In this document: positions 8,096 to 16,278 of the stretch, in pieces | Numbering within the stretch: position 1 is the stretch's first letter | Layout of the letters: every line of letters starts with the position of its first letter | From: Desulfosalsimonas propionicica | GTDB lineage: Bacteria > Desulfobacterota > Desulfobacteria > Desulfobacterales > Desulfosalsimonadaceae | Direction: 5' to 3' | Assembly (NCBI RefSeq): GCF_013761005.1 | Contig: NZ_JACDUS010000001.1 | Location: 620,001-684,000, forward strand | Length of the DNA: 64,000 nucleotides | Translations under genes and position numbers: made by a program | The notes under the pieces: model-generated | Databases searched by the model: none | Told to the model about the DNA's origin: nothing | What the model saw: the letters and a program-made list of their open reading frames with translations, nothing else

Positions 8096-8179
8096 TCAAT
8101 ATATGCGCCTTGTTTTTCCTCAAAAATGCATACCCATGCATTGCAACCCGCATCCGCAAAAAGTGGAAAGGAGAAAAAA

Positions 8180-9034
8180 ATGAAGGTGTTTCTGAAAAGT
8201 TTTTTATTGTTGATTTTCTTCCTTTTTGTGTTTGTCAATATTTCATGGGCTAAAGGAACAGCGACCCAGGCAAAAGCCCTGGTGAATGCCTACAGCTTTA
8301 AGATTGGACCTGATATGAGATATGTCAGTTATGAGGAAGATTCCATTGACATTGAGATCGATGGTTTCATGTACGGGGTTTCCGGAGAGATTGCCTATCA
8401 CGGCATCAGCGACGGCAAAGCCCCTTTGATGTCCATTCTCAGTGTTGAATTGCTCGCCGGCGAGATGGATTATGATGGCGGCACATGGGGCGGAGATTCG
8501 GTAAAAGCGGACACGGATGACTGGATATTTCAGGCCCGGGAATTGCTGGGTTATGATTTTTTTGTAAAGGGAAACCATTTGATCACCCCGTTTGTGGGGA
8601 TCGGTTATCGGTACTGGAACGATGAAATCGATGGGATCGGCGGCTATGAAAGGGAAATTCAGTACTGGTATTCCCCGATTGGTGTTCAGACCCTGAGTCG
8701 TTTGTCAGATCAATGGACTTTGGGTTTGTCCGCAGAATACGATATTTTCTGGACCGGCCGGGTAAAGTCCCATCTGAGCGATGTCAGTCCGGGCTTTAAT
8801 GATCCTTCCGTGAGCCAGGATTTTGGTGATGGCTACGGGCTCAGGTTTTCAGCCGATTTTACCAGAAAATTTTCAGACCGTTATTCCATGGTAATCGAGC
8901 CCTACATCACCTACTGGGATATTGATGACTCTGATCTCGCTACACTGAGATTCCAGGGGGTGCCTGTCGGTCGGGTCTATGAGCCGGCCAATGAAACCCT
9001 TTCTTACGGACTGCGAGTGAGCTTTGGGTTTTGA
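8180..9034 (+). CDS. Putative outer-membrane beta-barrel protein
   Basis: A 284-residue secreted protein. The N-terminus MKVFLKSFLLLIFFLFVFVN is a signal peptide, cleaved near SWAKG. The mature part alternates polar and aromatic residues in strand-length segments and ends LSYGLRVSFGF, with the C-terminal phenylalanine recognised by the BAM machinery. About eight to ten strands are likely. No specific family is recognised. GGAAAGGAG lies just before the chosen start; a longer frame from 8015 lacks a signal at its front. One base separates its stop from the ATG of the alpha/beta hydrolase, so the two are probably translationally coupled. Confidence 0.72.
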   Translation: MKVFLKSFLLLIFFLFVFVNISWAKGTATQAKALVNAYSFKIGPDMRYVSYEEDSIDIEIDGFMYGVSGEIAYHGISDGKAPLMSILSVELLAGEMDYDGGTWGGDSVKADTDDWIFQARELLGYDFFVKGNHLITPFVGIGYRYWNDEIDGIGGYEREIQYWYSPIGVQTLSRLSDQWTLGLSAEYDIFWTGRVKSHLSDVSPGFNDPSVSQDFGDGYGLRFSADFTRKFSDRYSMVIEPYITYWDIDDSDLATLRFQGVPVGRVYEPANETLSYGLRVSFGF

Positions 9035-9035
9035 C

Positions 9036-9962
9036 ATGGATCCTGTTAAAAAGTCGATAGTGCTCTGCTCAGCGGTTTTCAAGGGGTTCTCCAAACCGGG
9101 ATTCCGCTCCATCCCGATTGGTGAGCTGGAAAAGAAATATGCCAATGAGAACTCCCGGTTTTTGGAGATAAACGGGGCAAGGGTTCACTTCCGGGAGGAG
9201 GGAAACGGGCCGCCCCTGCTGCTGCTTCATGGCGCCATGGCATCGCTTCACACCTGGGACGGCTGGGCAGACGCGCTGCGGGAGAGTTTTCGGATCATAC
9301 GGGTGGATTTGCCCGGAAACGGTCTGACAGGTCCGGTGCCCGGATTTGCCCACACCGAGCAGGGGCTGCTGGATTTTCTGGAGACATTTGTGGATGCCAT
9401 GGCCCTTGACCGGTTTTATTTGGCGGGCAACTCCCTTGGCGGGTTCATGGCCTGGAATTATGCAGTGCAGCATCCGGATAAGGTCAAAAAGCTGATCCTG
9501 ATTGCGCCTGCCGGTTACCCGCAGGAGCCTCCGGATGTGATAAAGCGGGTGAGTCTGCCGGTGGTGGGCGGCATCGCCCGGGTTTGGGCGCCCAGGTTTA
9601 TGATTGCCGCAAATGTGCGAAGTGCATACGGAAATCCCGATCTGGTGTCTGAATCCGTGGTGGACCGCTACCATGAGCTGCTGCTCAGGCCCGGCAACCG
9701 CACGGCAATGGTGGCGATTTTCCGGGCCATGAATGAAAAGGCTCGCGGGTTTGATCCGGGTGAAAAAATAAAGCAGATTTCCGTGCCCGTGCTGCTGATG
9801 TGGGGGGAAAGGGATCGCTGGGTGCCGCCGGCCCATGTTGAGAAATGGAAAAACGATGTCTCCGATCTTCAGGTTATCACTTATCCCGGGGCGGGGCATG
9901 TGCCCATGGAGGAGCTGCCGGGCGAAACAGCCGGGGATGTCAGCAGGTTTTTATGTGAATAA
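9036..9962 (+). CDS. Alpha/beta-fold hydrolase
   Basis: A 308-residue serine hydrolase of the alpha/beta superfamily. It has the oxyanion segment LLLLHGAMASLHTWDGW, nucleophile elbow GNSLGG (S133), acid D260 in MWGERDRWVP and base H288 in GAGHVPMEE, the complete triad. The closest general relatives are esterases and C-C hydrolases of the MhpC/BphD type, but substrate cannot be assigned. A TTG at 9024 could add four residues; the ATG at 9036 is preferred because it sits one base after the upstream stop codon. The hydrophobic N-terminal residues (KKSIVLCSAVFKGF) may associate with membrane. Confidence 0.88.
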   Translation: MDPVKKSIVLCSAVFKGFSKPGFRSIPIGELEKKYANENSRFLEINGARVHFREEGNGPPLLLLHGAMASLHTWDGWADALRESFRIIRVDLPGNGLTGPVPGFAHTEQGLLDFLETFVDAMALDRFYLAGNSLGGFMAWNYAVQHPDKVKKLILIAPAGYPQEPPDVIKRVSLPVVGGIARVWAPRFMIAANVRSAYGNPDLVSESVVDRYHELLLRPGNRTAMVAIFRAMNEKARGFDPGEKIKQISVPVLLMWGERDRWVPPAHVEKWKNDVSDLQVITYPGAGHVPMEELPGETAGDVSRFLCE

Positions 9963-9971
9963 GCGATTTTT

Positions 9972-10421
9972 ATGAGGATAGCAAAAAGGCGGTTGATGAA
10001 ACCAAACATGCCCATGGTGGGCGTCGGGGTGATCGTGCTTCGAAACGGTCTTGTTCTGCTCGGCAGGCGCAGGGGCGCCCACGGGGCCGGCACCTGGGCG
10101 CTTCCCGGCGGACACCTGGAGTATGGGGAAACCGTGGAGGCTTGCGCTGCGCGGGAGGTAAAGGAGGAAACCGGGCTTGACATCCATTCCATTACCCGCG
10201 GGCCGTATACCAGCGACGTGTTTCCGGAAGCGGGCAAGCATTATGTCACCCTTTTTGTAACCGCCCGAAGCGGAAGCGGTGAGGCACAAATTTGTGAGCC
10301 CGCCCGCTGTGCAGCCTGGCAGTGGTTTGACTGGTCTGATTTGCCCGAGCCCTTGTTTCCGCCGCTTGCCTCTTTGCTTGAAACAGGATTTGTTCCGCAC
10401 CAGGGCGAATTTCTCAGCTGA
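9972..10421 (+). CDS. NUDIX hydrolase
   Basis: A 149-residue NUDIX pyrophosphohydrolase, cytosolic. The box GX5EX7REUXEEXGU is intact: G47 to E53, then REVKEETGL at 61-69. The early [20 protein letters not shown] and the WALPGG strand resemble the MutT/ADP-ribose subfamily that cleans up nucleoside diphosphate derivatives. The true substrate is not predictable. An alternative ATG at 9996 (MKPNMPMV) has a better spaced AAGGCGG upstream and would shorten the protein by eight residues. It lies nine bases downstream of the hydrolase gene and probably shares its transcript. Confidence 0.9.
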   Translation: MRIAKRRLMKPNMPMVGVGVIVLRNGLVLLGRRRGAHGAGTWALPGGHLEYGETVEACAAREVKEETGLDIHSITRGPYTSDVFPEAGKHYVTLFVTARSGSGEAQICEPARCAAWQWFDWSDLPEPLFPPLASLLETGFVPHQGEFLS

Positions 10422-11232
10422 CATCCACTGATCTGGATATCTGGCGAATGGCGTTTTGGATAAATGCGGGGTTTTTGACAACCATGGACACGGCATGGCG
10501 GGGGCAGACAGATGCGCAGCGGCCGCAGCCCCGGCACTGGCTCTGATCAATGACCGCGCAGCCGTTTTCCATGTGAATTGCCTTTACAAAGCAGGTGCCG
10601 TTTGTGCAAATGCCGCAGCCGGTGCAGTTGTCGTTCACTTCCATTTGAATGCCCGGCATGCGGGATATTTTCCTGCTGATATCCGGGTGCATGTAGGGCA
10701 GCGTCTGCCAGAGGCAGCAGCAGGGGCAGCAGTTGCAGATGGTCATGAGTTTGCCGGGCGGGCCGATATTTAACCAGAGCGTATCAATGCGGTTGCGCCC
10801 GATCATTTGCACCAGGCCGGCTTCGCGGCATTTGCGGGCATGGGCGATGGCTTCTTCCGCGGTGGCCCGCCGGCCGAAAGCCGGGTTGATCCCGCCAGCG
10901 GCCGCGCCAAGAAAAATGCAGCCGTATTCAACCGGATAATCTTTGCACCCTTCCGAGTCCCGGCAGATACAAAAATCCATGATCCATATCACGCCGGCTG
11001 CCCTTATGAAATGCTCCACCACCCCGGAAGGCACCGCAAGGCTTTCGGGCGGGGCAATGGTTTCATTGATGGCAAATACAGAGTCTTTGGGCAGAAACAC
11101 AACATCGTCGTTTTTAAAAAATATCCGCTCAATCAGCCATCCGATCACGCGGTAACGCGTGAGCCCGGACCAGAAAAACCGGGTTGCATAAATTTTGTTG
11201 ATAAGCTTTCGTATTGCGTAAGGGCTGGCCAT
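10414..11232 (-). CDS. 4Fe-4S ferredoxin-domain protein
   Basis: A 272-residue Fe-S protein. The C-terminal third is a 2x[4Fe-4S] ferredoxin: C203, C206, C209 and C214 in [12 protein letters not shown], and C233, C236, C239 and C243 in [12 protein letters not shown]. Upstream are two more cysteine groups, C88/C90/C96/C105 ([14 protein letters not shown]) and the dense CNCCPCCC at 166-173, which suggest further cluster or metal sites. The N-terminus lacks a signal peptide. Its 3' end overlaps the convergent NUDIX gene by eight bases. It is probably an electron carrier or the Fe-S subunit of an anaerobic oxidoreductase; the partner is not in the window. Confidence 0.85.
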   Translation of the reverse strand: MASPYAIRKLINKIYATRFFWSGLTRYRVIGWLIERIFFKNDDVVFLPKDSVFAINETIAPPESLAVPSGVVEHFIRAAGVIWIMDFCICRDSEGCKDYPVEYGCIFLGAAAGGINPAFGRRATAEEAIAHARKCREAGLVQMIGRNRIDTLWLNIGPPGKLMTICNCCPCCCLWQTLPYMHPDISRKISRMPGIQMEVNDNCTGCGICTNGTCFVKAIHMENGCAVIDQSQCRGCGRCASVCPRHAVSMVVKNPAFIQNAIRQISRSVDVS

Positions 11233-11259
11233 TGGCTGCTTTTTCAGGATTTATCCTTT

Positions 11260-11411
11260 GATGGCGTCGGAAAAGTCCAATATCTGCGTTACGCGCAATT
11301 TATCAGAATTTCACGTACGGCTAACTACTCTGCATTCTTCGAAATTGCGCAAGCCTTGATCTTGAACGGTTTGCGGCACCATCTGAAATCAGACTTTTTA
11401 CGAAGGCATCA
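11260..11411 (+). repeat. MITE-like palindromic repeat, full copy
   Basis: Begins GATGGCGTCGGAAAAGTCC, contains the hairpin core (GCGCAATTT..., ACGTACG centre, ...AAATTGCGC) and ends with the TTTTTACGAAGGCATC tail. The inner right inverted repeat (ACGGTTTGCGGCACCATC) is degenerate. It lies upstream of the Fe-S protein gene; the rest of the 417-base gap holds only the hairpin at 11600. Confidence 0.85.
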
Positions 11412-11599
11412 TCCTTTGGATTTCGGTCTTTTCTCAAAAGGTTTTGGGTTTTGCTGTATTTTTCCGTTTCAGGACAAAACAAGTCCTATAGCCTTTATCC
11501 TGCCATCTGTAAACAGCCAAAGGCTTGCCGGTGCCGGGCGGTCGGGCGGGGATCTGTGGTTGTAAAGGGATTGCGGAGTGATTGGGGCAGACAGGCAGG

Positions 11600-11630
11600 G
11601 CCGGTTAATGGCCAATTGCCATTAACCGGC
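11600..11630. terminator. Perfect 13-bp hairpin downstream of the DsrE-like gene
   Basis: GCCGGTTAATGGC-CAATT-GCCATTAACCGGC is a perfect stem 20 bases past the stop codon of the minus-strand DsrE-like gene. There is no T-run on that strand, so it may be a rho-assisted terminator or 3'-end stabiliser. Confidence 0.5.
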
Positions 11631-11649
11631 ATTGTAGTATATGCGTGAT

Positions 11650-12156
11650 TCAATATATGGGAACCAGTGCGTATCCGTTGGTCTGGTATCCGATGGAGGA
11701 AATCCAGCCATTGGGAACAACGTCGATTTCCGGGGATATGGATTCCGGATCCACGCCAAAGAAGTCAACCGCATAAAGGCAGACCTCAAGTTTGATTCCG
11801 TCCTTGACCATTTTTGAGATGACATTGTCCATCTTTGCAAGAGTTTTTCTCTGTTCCTGTGTAAATGCGCTTCTATCCGAGGACAGCAGCTTGACGGCAC
11901 CGCCCATAAATACCACAACAAACCGGGGCTTTTCTGATACGTTCTGAATGGCTTTGTCGGTGAAGGTCTTATGGGCCAGGGATAAATGAACCAGCGCGCC
12001 TGCGGGATCGCCTTCCCTGAAATCAAATATCGTGTCAACGCTGTCTGTGCCCTGAAGCGCTTTGTACTCTCCGGCCGGCGAAGGACCGGCGGCAACCAGC
12101 AGGACAAGTACGGAGACAAAAACAACCATTGTTAAAATCATGTTTTTTGTTTTCAT
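11650..12156 (-). CDS. Secreted DsrE-family protein
   Basis: A 168-residue protein with a signal peptide (MKTKNMILTMVVFVSVLVLL) followed by a DsrE/DsrF/YchN-type domain: FDFREGDPAGALVHLSLAHK, RFVVVFMGGAVKLLS, a helical stretch and GIKLEVCLYAVDFFGV with one cysteine, C135-like in position. DsrE-fold proteins act in sulfur-trafficking or as small trimeric carriers, usually in the cytoplasm; this one is predicted periplasmic. The chosen start has GGAGGTG upstream; a longer frame from 12339 has none. It lies on the same strand as the Spy-like gene, 363 bases downstream, with a hairpin in between, so the two are probably separate units. Confidence 0.8.
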   Translation of the reverse strand: MKTKNMILTMVVFVSVLVLLVAAGPSPAGEYKALQGTDSVDTIFDFREGDPAGALVHLSLAHKTFTDKAIQNVSEKPRFVVVFMGGAVKLLSSDRSAFTQEQRKTLAKMDNVISKMVKDGIKLEVCLYAVDFFGVDPESISPEIDVVPNGWISSIGYQTNGYALVPIY

Positions 12157-12432
12157 TTCAGCACCTCCAAAATTGTTTGTCCGCCTGAATCTGTTTGGAT
12201 ACGTTAGGCGTGCCAAAAATTCAGGCCACTCCGAACAGAAAGGCGTAATAAAAAAGATAAGGCCGCGCCAGGGGATTTCAAGTTGGAAAGTGAATGCTTT
12301 TCCGGGATATGTGTCTGAAAGACCGCAGTCATATCGCAATGCATCATGGCTGCTGATAAGAAAATGGGGCGGGCCGGCGGCGGGAAATTGTATTTTCGGG
12401 TTTTTGGATTAGGCTGTATCGGGCTCCGGCAG

Positions 12433-12480
12433 ACCATGCCCCTGTCATGGAAAACGGTTTTTGCGTGCCAGGGGCATGGT
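12433..12480. terminator. Perfect 12-bp hairpin after the Spy-like gene
   Basis: ACCATGCCCCTG pairs with CAGGGGCATGGT across a 24-base loop. It lies 40 bases beyond the stop of the minus-strand Spy-like gene. A T-rich stretch (TCTTTT) is on the plus-strand side only, so function as a terminator for the minus strand is uncertain. The rest of the 363-base gap holds nothing recognisable. Confidence 0.5.
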
Positions 12481-12519
12481 TCTTTTCCGGAAAAGAATTT
12501 TTCGGGGTGAAAATGCCGC

Positions 12520-13068
12520 CTATTGCATTTTCTTGCTGCGGCTTTTGGGTTTTGCCTTTTGAATCATGTCGTCATGCTCAGCCATGATGACCTCCAGCTG
12601 TTCTTGCTGCTCATCTGTGAGTACCGCCTTCATTTTCTGCTCGGTTTCATAGGCGTCTGAATGCATATCAATTCTTATATCAGCGCATGCCTTCATCTGT
12701 TTTCGTACCTCGTCGACAGGTGCACTGCTGTCTATCAGGTCTTGCAGTTTCCTGTTGTGCTTTGTCATCTTCGCCTGGTAATCCACCTGTTGTTTCTTAA
12801 ACGCTGAGCGCATTCCGATCAGCTCATCGGTCTGGTTTTCGGAAAGCGAAAGCTGCTTTTGCATTTCAGGAAGCAGATTGACCATGATCATGGAGCTTTG
12901 CATCGGACTGGAACTCATCATTCCGCCATGCATTGCGCCCATGGCGCCTTGCATCATGCCGCCGCGCATCATGCCCGGTTTCATGCTTTGCTGCGAATCC
13001 ATCTGGGCATTGGCGGTCATGCATACAAGAAAGAAAACACCAGCTGCGATAAATGCAATCTTTTTCAT
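12520..13068 (-). CDS. Spy/CpxP-like periplasmic protein, methionine-rich
   Basis: A 182-residue protein with a signal peptide (MKKIAFIAAGVFFLVCMTANA). The mature N-terminus is methionine- and glycine-rich (about residues 30-62, with MRGGMMQGAMGAMHGGMM), a composition seen in copper- or silver-binding periplasmic proteins. The rest is a charged helical Spy/CpxP-like region with QKQLSLSENQTDEL and VLTDEQQEQLEVIM, the paired LTxxQ-type motifs of the family. It is likely a periplasmic chaperone or metal-stress sensor. AAGGAGGA precedes the start. No two-component genes are adjacent. The metal role is inferred from composition. Confidence 0.78.
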   Translation of the reverse strand: MKKIAFIAAGVFFLVCMTANAQMDSQQSMKPGMMRGGMMQGAMGAMHGGMMSSSPMQSSMIMVNLLPEMQKQLSLSENQTDELIGMRSAFKKQQVDYQAKMTKHNRKLQDLIDSSAPVDEVRKQMKACADIRIDMHSDAYETEQKMKAVLTDEQQEQLEVIMAEHDDMIQKAKPKSRSKKMQ

Positions 13069-13249
13069 TTGAAAATCCTCCTTAAATATTTTTTATAGGC
13101 CTGTAAAAAGTTCTTAACAGGCTGTAGCGGGTTTCAAGTGGCTGCGGAAACTCCGTGCTGATTTCAAATTTAACCGCCGTGTGCGCAAAACGCAAACAAG
13201 GCTGCCTGCCGGCTCTGGTCCGGCCCTGCGGGGGAAGAAAAACCGTTTT

Positions 13250-13345
13250 CATGGATCAATCCGCATACAGCACCACGGCATAGCCGTTAAACAGGGTCCA
13301 TACCCGGTCGCCTGCGTCAATTTTGAGCCGGTGCCGGCTCCCGGC
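13250..13345 (-). pseudogene. Possible coding remnant
   Basis: On the minus strand an open stretch without a start codon reads LKIDAGDRVWTLFNGYAVVL and stops just after. It is preceded by a stop codon. The codon pattern looks protein-like, so it may be the tail of a decayed gene. Nothing else is recognised in the 409-base gap (13069-13477) except the hairpin at 13432. Confidence 0.25.
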
Positions 13346-13431
13346 TGACGCTTACCATCATGGACTTAGAAACCCACGAGGATTTTTTCGCGGCCTATGT
13401 GCTGCGATGGGAAAAACTGTCCTTATGGGCA

Positions 13432-13470
13432 GCCGTGCCCATGTGTGTGAAAAAAAGACATGGGCACGGC
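13432..13470. terminator. Perfect 12-bp hairpin next to the 13478 gene
   Basis: GCCGTGCCCATG pairs with CATGGGCACGGC around a 15-base loop that is T-rich on the minus strand. It begins eight bases past the stop of the minus-strand gene 13478-13906 and is followed on the plus strand by TTTTGTG. It may act in either direction. Confidence 0.55.
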
Positions 13471-13477
13471 TTTTGTG

Positions 13478-13906
13478 TTACCGGGTTTCGGGAAATTTCA
13501 GGGTGATTTTTTCCTTGTCATCCTTTTTTTTCATCTTGATCTTTAGGTCCACATTGCTGTCGCGCACCCCCAGAGACAAGGGCAGTTCGCCCTTATCCGT
13601 TTCGATGTGGGTGATGTTTCGCATGATTTCGATGATTTTGTCGGCCAGTTGGGCAGGCGGTGCGGGCAGCTTTGCCTCCCGGTATTTTGCTGTCATTTCC
13701 ACGGAGCCGTCAGCGGATTTGGTCAGTTTGATTTTTTCCACGTTCCGGTCCAGACCGTGGAGAACCGACAAGGCCAGCCAGTTTAATGCGGCCTGCTCAA
13801 TGTCAGACTCTTCCCGGATCCGGCCCAGTTCGGTCAGGTAGTCGGTCTGGGCATAGCAGTCAATATGCTCCTGCATCTTTTTATGGAAACTTCCGGTATC
13901 TTTCAT
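13478..13906 (-). CDS. Hypothetical soluble protein
   Basis: A 142-residue cytoplasmic protein, not recognised. The N-terminal half is helical (MKDTGSFHKKMQEHIDCYAQ and LGRIREESDIEQAALNWLAL); the C-terminal half is strand-rich and lysine-rich (KKDDKEKITLKFPETR). Start chosen at 13906, where AAGGGG lies upstream; a frame from 13942 would add twelve residues. The gene is monocistronic, ends next to a strong hairpin and is divergent from the second radical SAM gene. Nothing in the sequence points to a catalytic role. Confidence 0.65.
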   Translation of the reverse strand: MKDTGSFHKKMQEHIDCYAQTDYLTELGRIREESDIEQAALNWLALSVLHGLDRNVEKIKLTKSADGSVEMTAKYREAKLPAPPAQLADKIIEIMRNITHIETDKGELPLSLGVRDSNVDLKIKMKKKDDKEKITLKFPETR

Positions 13907-14132
13907 TTGCGTATCCCCTTTGTTTTCGCATGCGGGTTGCAATCCGTCAAATGATGGATTTTCAACGGGTTTTGTCCGTTTTGCCTGTTATTGATAAAAT
14001 TAAACCTGCAAACAGCAGTGTCAAAGAGGGGGGGAGCGGCAGCCTTGATTTTTGCCTTTCGCAAATGATAAAGGTGAGACAATGAGGGTTAAACCTTGAT
14101 GATTGTCTTGAAATTTTTGCGGGGAGAATGGG

Positions 14133-15008
14133 ATGCGCTATGAAGGACCCATATACAGGCCGCCGTCCGAAGCGGGCAGCCTGCTGATCCAGGCCACCGC
14201 GGGCTGCCCCCACAACCGGTGCACCTTTTGCATGGTCTACAAAAAAGGCCCGAAATACCGGGTCCGGCCGGCCGCCGAGGTCATCGAAGACCTGGAGGCC
14301 GCAAGGGCACAGTATGGCAGCCGCATCCAAACGATTTTTTTTCCTGCGGGAAATACGATTGCCGCACCCACCGACACCCTTGAAGTCATATTCCGTGCCG
14401 CATCCCGGATTTTTCCCGAGGTCCGGCGCATGACCGTGTACGGATCCTCCCGCTATATTTTGGAAAAAGGGGAAAAAAATCTCCGGCGCCTTGCCGCGGC
14501 CGGCCTGAGCCGGATTCACGTGGGGCTTGAAAGCGGAAGCGATGCGGTGCTGGCAGATATCCGGAAAGGGGCCACCCGTGAAGAGCAAATCCGCGCCGGC
14601 CGGCTGCTGAAAAAAGCCGGCATTGAAAACAGCTCCTATGTCATGTTGGGAATCGGGGCAAGGGCGTTGAGCCGGCAGCATGCCCTGGAAACAGCTTCTG
14701 CTTTAAATGAAATCGCCCCGCAGTATGTGCGGCTGCGCACCTTTGTGCCCAAGGAAGGTACGCCCCTTTTGCGCAAAGTGGAGAAAGGCGACTTTGTCAT
14801 GGCCGGCCCGCACGAAGTGCTCAGCGAAACCCGGCTGCTTCTGGAAAATCTGGAGGCGGCCACAAGCCTTCGAAGCGATCACTACACCAATTATGTCAAT
14901 CTTTCCGGCGAACTGCCCCGGGATAAAACCCGTCTGCTGGGCATGATAGACGATGCCTTAAAACGCCCGGAAGGCAGTTTCCGGCCCTTTTTTGTGGGAA
15001 CAGAGTAG
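14133..15008 (+). CDS. Radical SAM protein, uncharacterised (paralogue of 640-1518)
   Basis: A 291-residue radical SAM protein closely resembling the 292-residue protein at 640. It begins MRYEGPIYRPPSEAGSLLIQ and has cluster cysteines at 25, 30 and 33 (CPHNRCTFC), followed by HVGLESGSDAVLADIRKGAT and a C-terminal LSGELPRDKTRLLGMID. Compared with the first copy it lacks the extra cysteine at residue 21. Both share the CX4CX2C spacing. The function is unknown. A GGGGAGA ribosome-binding site precedes the ATG. A MITE-like repeat begins three bases after its stop codon, so the end of its transcript may fold into that hairpin. Confidence 0.85.
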   Translation: MRYEGPIYRPPSEAGSLLIQATAGCPHNRCTFCMVYKKGPKYRVRPAAEVIEDLEAARAQYGSRIQTIFFPAGNTIAAPTDTLEVIFRAASRIFPEVRRMTVYGSSRYILEKGEKNLRRLAAAGLSRIHVGLESGSDAVLADIRKGATREEQIRAGRLLKKAGIENSSYVMLGIGARALSRQHALETASALNEIAPQYVRLRTFVPKEGTPLLRKVEKGDFVMAGPHEVLSETRLLLENLEAATSLRSDHYTNYVNLSGELPRDKTRLLGMIDDALKRPEGSFRPFFVGTE

Positions 15009-15010
15009 CT

Positions 15011-15174
15011 GATGGCGCTGTAAAAAATTCAATATCTGCGTTACGCGCAATTTCTCAGAATTTCACGTACGGATAAGTACGCTGCATTCTTCGAAATTGC
15101 GCAAGCCTTGATCTTGAATTTTTTACAGCGCCATCTATAAGGCCATCTATAATCAGATTTTTTATGCATGCATC
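15011..15174 (+). repeat. MITE-like palindromic repeat, full copy
   Basis: Starts GATGGCGCTGTAAAAAATTC three bases after the radical SAM stop codon. The hairpin core and the mirrored GAATTTTTTACAGCGCCATC at about 15135 are well preserved; the distal tail is degenerate and ends near TGCATGCATC. Confidence 0.85.
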
Positions 15175-15196
15175 AGTAATTGCATGTGCGAAGGTT

Positions 15197-16054
15197 TTAT
15201 ATCACCCCGCGATAAAATGCCAGCTGCCGGGCATTTTCCCTGAAAGGGGCGAGAAGTTTTTCCAATTCGATCTTTTCAAGGGGTTGTGCGTTGCATCCTG
15301 CATCAACTAAGGTTTTGACTTCGGTGATGCCTGAACAACCCACTATGGCAACCGTTATTGCTTTGCCAAGGGCGTAGCGCAACAGCAATTCAGGAGTCAC
15401 ACCCAGGTGCGGGGCAACATAATGGCCCCCGCCCAGTATCTTCATGGCGATGACGGCGATTTTTTTCTCCAGGGCTGCCGGAAGTGTTTGGGTCAGAAAA
15501 CCGCCAAGGATCTCCTCAACCGGATTGACCGGCATCATCACCGAATCCACGGGCCATTGCCGTACCGCCCGGGTGAGCACATCCGGGTCGTGGTGGCCGG
15601 TCACTCCGATAAAGCGCACTTTTCCCTGCTGTCTGGCTTCCAGAAACGCTTCAAGTGCGCCGCCCGGACCTTCAATGGTTTCCAGATCCTGCATGGTGCG
15701 CACGTCATGGACCTGCCAGAGATCCAGATAATGGGTTTCAAGCCGTTTCAGACTTTCTTCGAGATCTTTTTGCGCGCCCTTTTTGTCCCTGGATGCGGAC
15801 TTGCTGGTCTGAAAGACACGGCTTCGCTGTTTTGGGTCTGATTTCCACTTCCTGCCGTAATAAAGCTCAGAGTCTGAATAAACCCGGGCACTGTCAAAGT
15901 AAGTGATGCCTTGTAAATAAGCGGCATCAATGACTTCGCCGGCCTCTTCAAACCGGCCGGTGGTTCTGAGCACGCCTTCTCCGCCCAGGCCCACGCGGGT
16001 GACCGTCTGTGGGGCTGTTCCAAATGCGTTTGTCTGTATCTGTTTTTTTTCCAT
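15197..16054 (-). CDS. Aldo-keto reductase
   Basis: A 285-residue aldo-keto reductase, a cytosolic NAD(P)H-dependent carbonyl reductase with a TIM-barrel fold. The catalytic tetrad is visible: D54 and Y59 in DSARVYSDSE, K85 in QTSKSASR and H116 in LWQVHDVRT. The C-terminus has the coenzyme-site IVGCSGITEVKTL. It is shorter than the four-cysteine Fe-S AKR family and has no ferredoxin tail. The frame extends to 16099, but those first residues lie inside a MITE-like repeat, so a start at 16054 (AGGA upstream) or 16084 is more likely. The substrate is unknown. The gene appears to be alone. Confidence 0.87.
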   Translation of the reverse strand: MEKKQIQTNAFGTAPQTVTRVGLGGEGVLRTTGRFEEAGEVIDAAYLQGITYFDSARVYSDSELYYGRKWKSDPKQRSRVFQTSKSASRDKKGAQKDLEESLKRLETHYLDLWQVHDVRTMQDLETIEGPGGALEAFLEARQQGKVRFIGVTGHHDPDVLTRAVRQWPVDSVMMPVNPVEEILGGFLTQTLPAALEKKIAVIAMKILGGGHYVAPHLGVTPELLLRYALGKAITVAIVGCSGITEVKTLVDAGCNAQPLEKIELEKLLAPFRENARQLAFYRGVI

Positions 16055-16088
16055 GGCTTCATCGATCCTTTTTCTGTTTTTCATGACT

Positions 16089-16242
16089 GATAGCACCATA
16101 AAAAGTTCAATATCTGCGTTACGCGCGATTTTTCAGAATTTCACGTACGGCTAAGTACGCTGCATTCTTCGAAATCGCGCAAGCCTTGATCTTGAACTTT
16201 TTACGGCGCCATCTGAAAACCGACTTTTTACGAGACAATCAT
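16089..16242 (+). repeat. MITE-like palindromic repeat, full copy
   Basis: Starts GATAGCACCATAAAAAGTTC, with the palindromic core (GCGCGATTTTTC / GAAATCGCGC), then ACTTTTTACGGCGCCATC and the second tail ACTTTTTACGAGACAATC. It lies directly upstream of the aldo-keto reductase gene. Confidence 0.85.
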
Positions 16243-16278
16243 GACTGCCGCAGGGGGCTTTTCCAAAGATGGAACCAA

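Noticed and set aside
10807-11565. 252-codon plus-strand frame through the Fe-S gene and a repeat
   Set aside because: It runs antisense to the ferredoxin cysteine motifs and through a MITE-like repeat, so it is not a gene.
13323-13841. 172-codon plus-strand frame over the 13432 hairpin
   Set aside because: It crosses the hairpin and runs antisense to the 13478 gene, which has a better start and ribosome-binding site.
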